Below, piece by piece: positions 6,729 through 7,818 of a stretch of DNA of 7,818 bases. Location of the stretch: assembly GCA_002378975.1 (NCBI GenBank), contig DFST01000078.1, positions 1 to 7,818 on the forward strand, written 5' to 3'. Positions within the stretch are counted from its first letter, which is position 1. Each line of letters begins with the position of its first letter. Below the pieces are notes generated by a model that saw only the letters and a program-made list of their open reading frames with translations, had not been told where the DNA came from and did no database searches. Made by a program: the position numbers and the translations under genes. This DNA comes from Chitinophagaceae bacterium UBA3430 (GTDB lineage Bacteria; Bacteroidota; Bacteroidia; Chitinophagales; Chitinophagaceae).

Positions 6729-7559
6729 ATGGAACGAAAAAATCTGCTTAACAATCTCTTCCTGGGAGTCCAATCAATCACCAAACGGTGGTTTTCCAAT
6801 CCGTATCGTACAGTCGGATTGAGCACCTGGCAGGTCAAACTACTAAAGCATTTACCCGAAGGAAAACTTCGCTCGAAAACCATCCTTGGCCATTCCATCT
6901 GGTTCACCTCCCCTTCTGAATTGATTCACGGACTCAAAGAAATCTTTGTAGAACGCATCTATGAACAGCCACTACCGGAAAATGCGCGTATACTGGATTG
7001 TGGGGCCAACATTGGACTCAGCGTCATCTATCTGAAACAACTTTGTCCCAGCGCCCGGATCACCGCCTTTGAACCCGATCCGCTGAATCACGCCTTGCTT
7101 GACAGAAATATGCGTTCGTTCGGACTACAGGATGTGGAGTTAGAACAAGCAGCCATTTGGAAGGAAAATACAACGCTTCATTTTAGTTCAGCCGGCAGCA
7201 TGGGTAGCAGCATCGACACAAATGGGTCGGCAGCCGGTTTGCAAGTAAAAGCCGTTCGACTCAAAGACTATTTGCAAACACCGGTAGATTTTCTGAAAAT
7301 AGATATCGAAGGAGCTGAATACGAGGTGCTGCGCGATGTAGCCGATTCGCTTCAACAGGTGAAACGACTGTTTTTGGAGTACCATGGCCGATTCGATCAG
7401 AATCAAGAGCTGCTTGAGATGCTACAATGGGTGCGAAATGCCGGATTCCATTTCTATATTCGAGAAGCTGCTCCGGTACACCCCATCCCATTCTTGCATG
7501 AACGAAACAACAAGCTCCCCTACGATGTGCAATTGAATATTTTCTGCTTCCGCGATTGA
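6729..7559 (+). CDS. FkbM-family SAM-dependent methyltransferase
   Basis: This 276-residue protein carries a methyltransferase domain of the FkbM family (Methyltransf_21). Motif I, ILDCGANIGLS (88-98), binds S-adenosylmethionine. The acidic end of the second strand is AFEPDP (113-118), where E115 would contact the ribose. The family signature KIDIEGAE is at 190-197, and the domain closes with LFLEYHG and a final strand LNIFCF. The roughly 85-residue N-terminal region lacks membrane helices and is normal for the family. FkbM proteins usually O-methylate sugars or other hydroxyls. Next to four glycosyltransferase genes, methylation of a glycan residue, perhaps a capping step, is the most likely role, but the substrate is inferred from context only. 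The gene stands alone, divergent from the glycosyltransferase trio and ending 4 bp from the convergent mqnA stop. The ATG at 6729 is the first in frame near the gap, and no Shine-Dalgarno sequence is seen. Confidence 0.9.
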   Translation: MERKNLLNNLFLGVQSITKRWFSNPYRTVGLSTWQVKLLKHLPEGKLRSKTILGHSIWFTSPSELIHGLKEIFVERIYEQPLPENARILDCGANIGLSVIYLKQLCPSARITAFEPDPLNHALLDRNMRSFGLQDVELEQAAIWKENTTLHFSSAGSMGSSIDTNGSAAGLQVKAVRLKDYLQTPVDFLKIDIEGAEYEVLRDVADSLQQVKRLFLEYHGRFDQNQELLEMLQWVRNAGFHFYIREAAPVHPIPFLHERNNKLPYDVQLNIFCFRD

Positions 7560-7563
7560 TGGC

Positions 7564-7818
7564 TCAGCCGATCGATTCTAAAAACCCTTCCAACGCGTTA
7601 CGTTTCTGCATGTCAATGCGATAACTGATCCGATCCCGGTAATAGGCTAGCATATCTACACCCGGCAAGGGCCAAGCATTGGCCAACTCATCAAGGCGCT
7701 GTAATCCGACCGAATTCGCTGCATCAAATTGTTCGATGAATGCACGATCCATCGGCTTGGACGCCACCCAAACCGCAAAAACAAATGGCATCCCGGTCAG
7801 CATTCTCCATGCTTCCCC
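7564..7818 (-). CDS. mqnA: Chorismate dehydratase MqnA, C-terminal part (partial at right edge)
   Basis: The frame is open to the window edge and encodes the last 84 residues of a protein. GEAWRMLTGMPFVFAVWVAS is the characteristic C-terminal segment of MqnA, where the second lobe of the periplasmic-binding-protein fold closes (typically W-x-x-x-TGLPFVFAxW). It is followed by the helix KPMDRAFIEQFDAAN and the usual YYRDRISYRID strand near the end. MqnA removes water from chorismate to give 3-enolpyruvylbenzoate, the first step of the futalosine route to menaquinone, in the cytoplasm. The ATG at 7803 is internal, because upstream codons (GEAWR) continue the family motif. Roughly two thirds of the gene lies beyond the window. 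The sister enzyme MqnD has a different C-terminus, so I favour MqnA. It appears unrelated in function to the glycan genes. Confidence 0.78.
   Translation of the reverse strand, partial: GEAWRMLTGMPFVFAVWVASKPMDRAFIEQFDAANSVGLQRLDELANAWPLPGVDMLAYYRDRISYRIDMQKRNALEGFLESIG

Noticed and set aside
6678..6773. N-terminal 32-residue extension of the first trio glycosyltransferase.
   Set aside because: It overlaps the start of the divergent methyltransferase and precedes the conserved first strand without family resemblance.
7550..7580. Possible bidirectional terminator between the methyltransferase and mqnA (GATGGC-TCA-GCCGATC).
   Set aside because: The stem needs a bulge, its loop is only 3 bases, and no T-run follows in either direction.
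1..7818. RNA genes, insertion sequences, CRISPR arrays, phage or defence genes.
   Set aside because: The window is almost fully covered by recognisable coding sequence, the non-coding gaps are at most about 53 bp, and no repeats or relevant motifs were seen.

Overview
The window looks like part of a chromosome of a Bacteroidota bacterium. The support is indirect. Gene starts lack clear Shine-Dalgarno sequences and one start is TTG. There is a long YfhO-family membrane protein of the length usual in that phylum. Base composition is moderate, and the right edge carries the end of a futalosine-pathway menaquinone gene (mqnA). I cannot place the genus. I see no RNA genes, insertion sequences, CRISPR arrays or phage genes.

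The layout is five transcription blocks packed almost without gaps. (1) A leftward block at the left edge (about 1-342) holds a small three-helix membrane protein and the first 19 codons of a further gene that leaves the window. (2) A rightward pair (396-4000) is yfhO-like and then a GT-B family 4 glycosyltransferase, joined by a TGATG stop/start overlap. (3) A leftward trio of family 2-type glycosyltransferases runs 6677 to 3977. Its genes are joined by TTGA and TGATG overlaps, and its end overlaps the end of block 2 tail to tail by 24 bp. (4) A single rightward FkbM-family methyltransferase lies at 6729-7559. (5) The leftward 3' part of mqnA (7564-7818) ends 4 bp from the methyltransferase.

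The middle 6.5 kb is best read as a surface-glycan assembly locus. Three GT-A enzymes and one GT-B enzyme would add sugars from nucleotide donors at the cytoplasmic face. The FkbM enzyme would O-methylate a sugar. The YfhO protein is a predicted GT-C type polytopic enzyme that could transfer a sugar from a lipid carrier on the outer face of the membrane. Which glycan is made (LPS O-antigen, capsule or protein O-glycan) cannot be told, because no flippase, polymerase, ligase or nucleotide-sugar gene is present. The left and right edge genes appear to be unrelated housekeeping or unknown genes.

I found no convincing new system. The points most worth checking are an inverted repeat and a related sequence in the two short divergent intergenic gaps, a strong local excess of the palindrome ATCGAT, the 24-bp convergent gene overlap, and three start-site decisions (342, 5781, 6677).
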